A stretch of DNA of 7,614 nt from an uncultured Prosthecobacter sp. Its GTDB lineage: Bacteria > Verrucomicrobiota > Verrucomicrobiia > Verrucomicrobiales > Verrucomicrobiaceae. A program made the translations under genes and the position numbers. Below the pieces are notes generated by a model, which was not told where the DNA came from, made no database searches, and worked only from the letters and a program-made list of their open reading frames with translations. How positions within the stretch are numbered: position 1 is the first letter of the stretch; each line of letters begins with the position of its first letter. Where the stretch lies: assembly GCA_947523045.1 (NCBI GenBank), contig CANNUR010000138.1, forward strand, positions 1 through 7,614, in the 5' to 3' direction. This document shows, in pieces, positions 6,109 through 7,614 of the stretch.

Positions 6109-7614
<1,506 letters not shown>

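Overview
The window is GC-rich, about 70% by eye, and carries six genes on both strands: trmL (+), a ylbF-family gene (-), sbcD and sbcC (+), a kinase-like gene (-), and a 3'-truncated aspS (+). The style of the proteins suggests a free-living Gram-negative bacterium. My best guess is Verrucomicrobiota, near the Opitutae. This rests on how the AspRS and the Cys-tailed YlbF protein read and on the scarcity of Shine-Dalgarno sequences. It is inference, not a search result.

Layout. Bases 1-248 are a leader with a plausible promoter (44-72) for trmL, plus a perfect Shine-Dalgarno on the minus strand at the very edge that may belong to a leftward gene outside the window. trmL (249-704) meets the ylbF-family gene (705-1115, minus) tail to tail with no spacer. 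A 102-base divergent region with a long imperfect inverted repeat separates that gene from a two-gene operon: sbcD (1218-2363) and sbcC (2370-5033), 6 bases apart. This Mre11/Rad50-type pair belongs to a divergent branch. The nuclease has Gln and Asp at two positions that are usually metal-binding His. The ATPase has no CxxC zinc hook but a small beta-rich insert between its coiled coils, and has Thr where the H-loop His is expected.

Next, tail to tail with sbcC, is a lower-GC gene (5052-5762, minus) for a protein resembling the kinase-like domain of polyvalent proteins. Its start is unclear. An upstream GTG in another frame leads directly into a dnaX-type A AAA AAG heptamer, and a -1 shift there would join exactly the kinase frame. 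A 270-350 base GC-rich intergenic region with a stem-loop and a decamer shared with the trmL leader then precedes aspS (6109 to the edge), which carries the His/Gly pair linked to non-discriminating AspRS.

In functional terms this is housekeeping (tRNA modification, aminoacylation, RNA-decay accessory factor) around a DNA-end-processing operon, with one probable accessory gene. I do not see an obvious complete new defence system. The parts most worth a second look are the hookless SbcCD variant and the possible frameshift start of the kinase-like gene.
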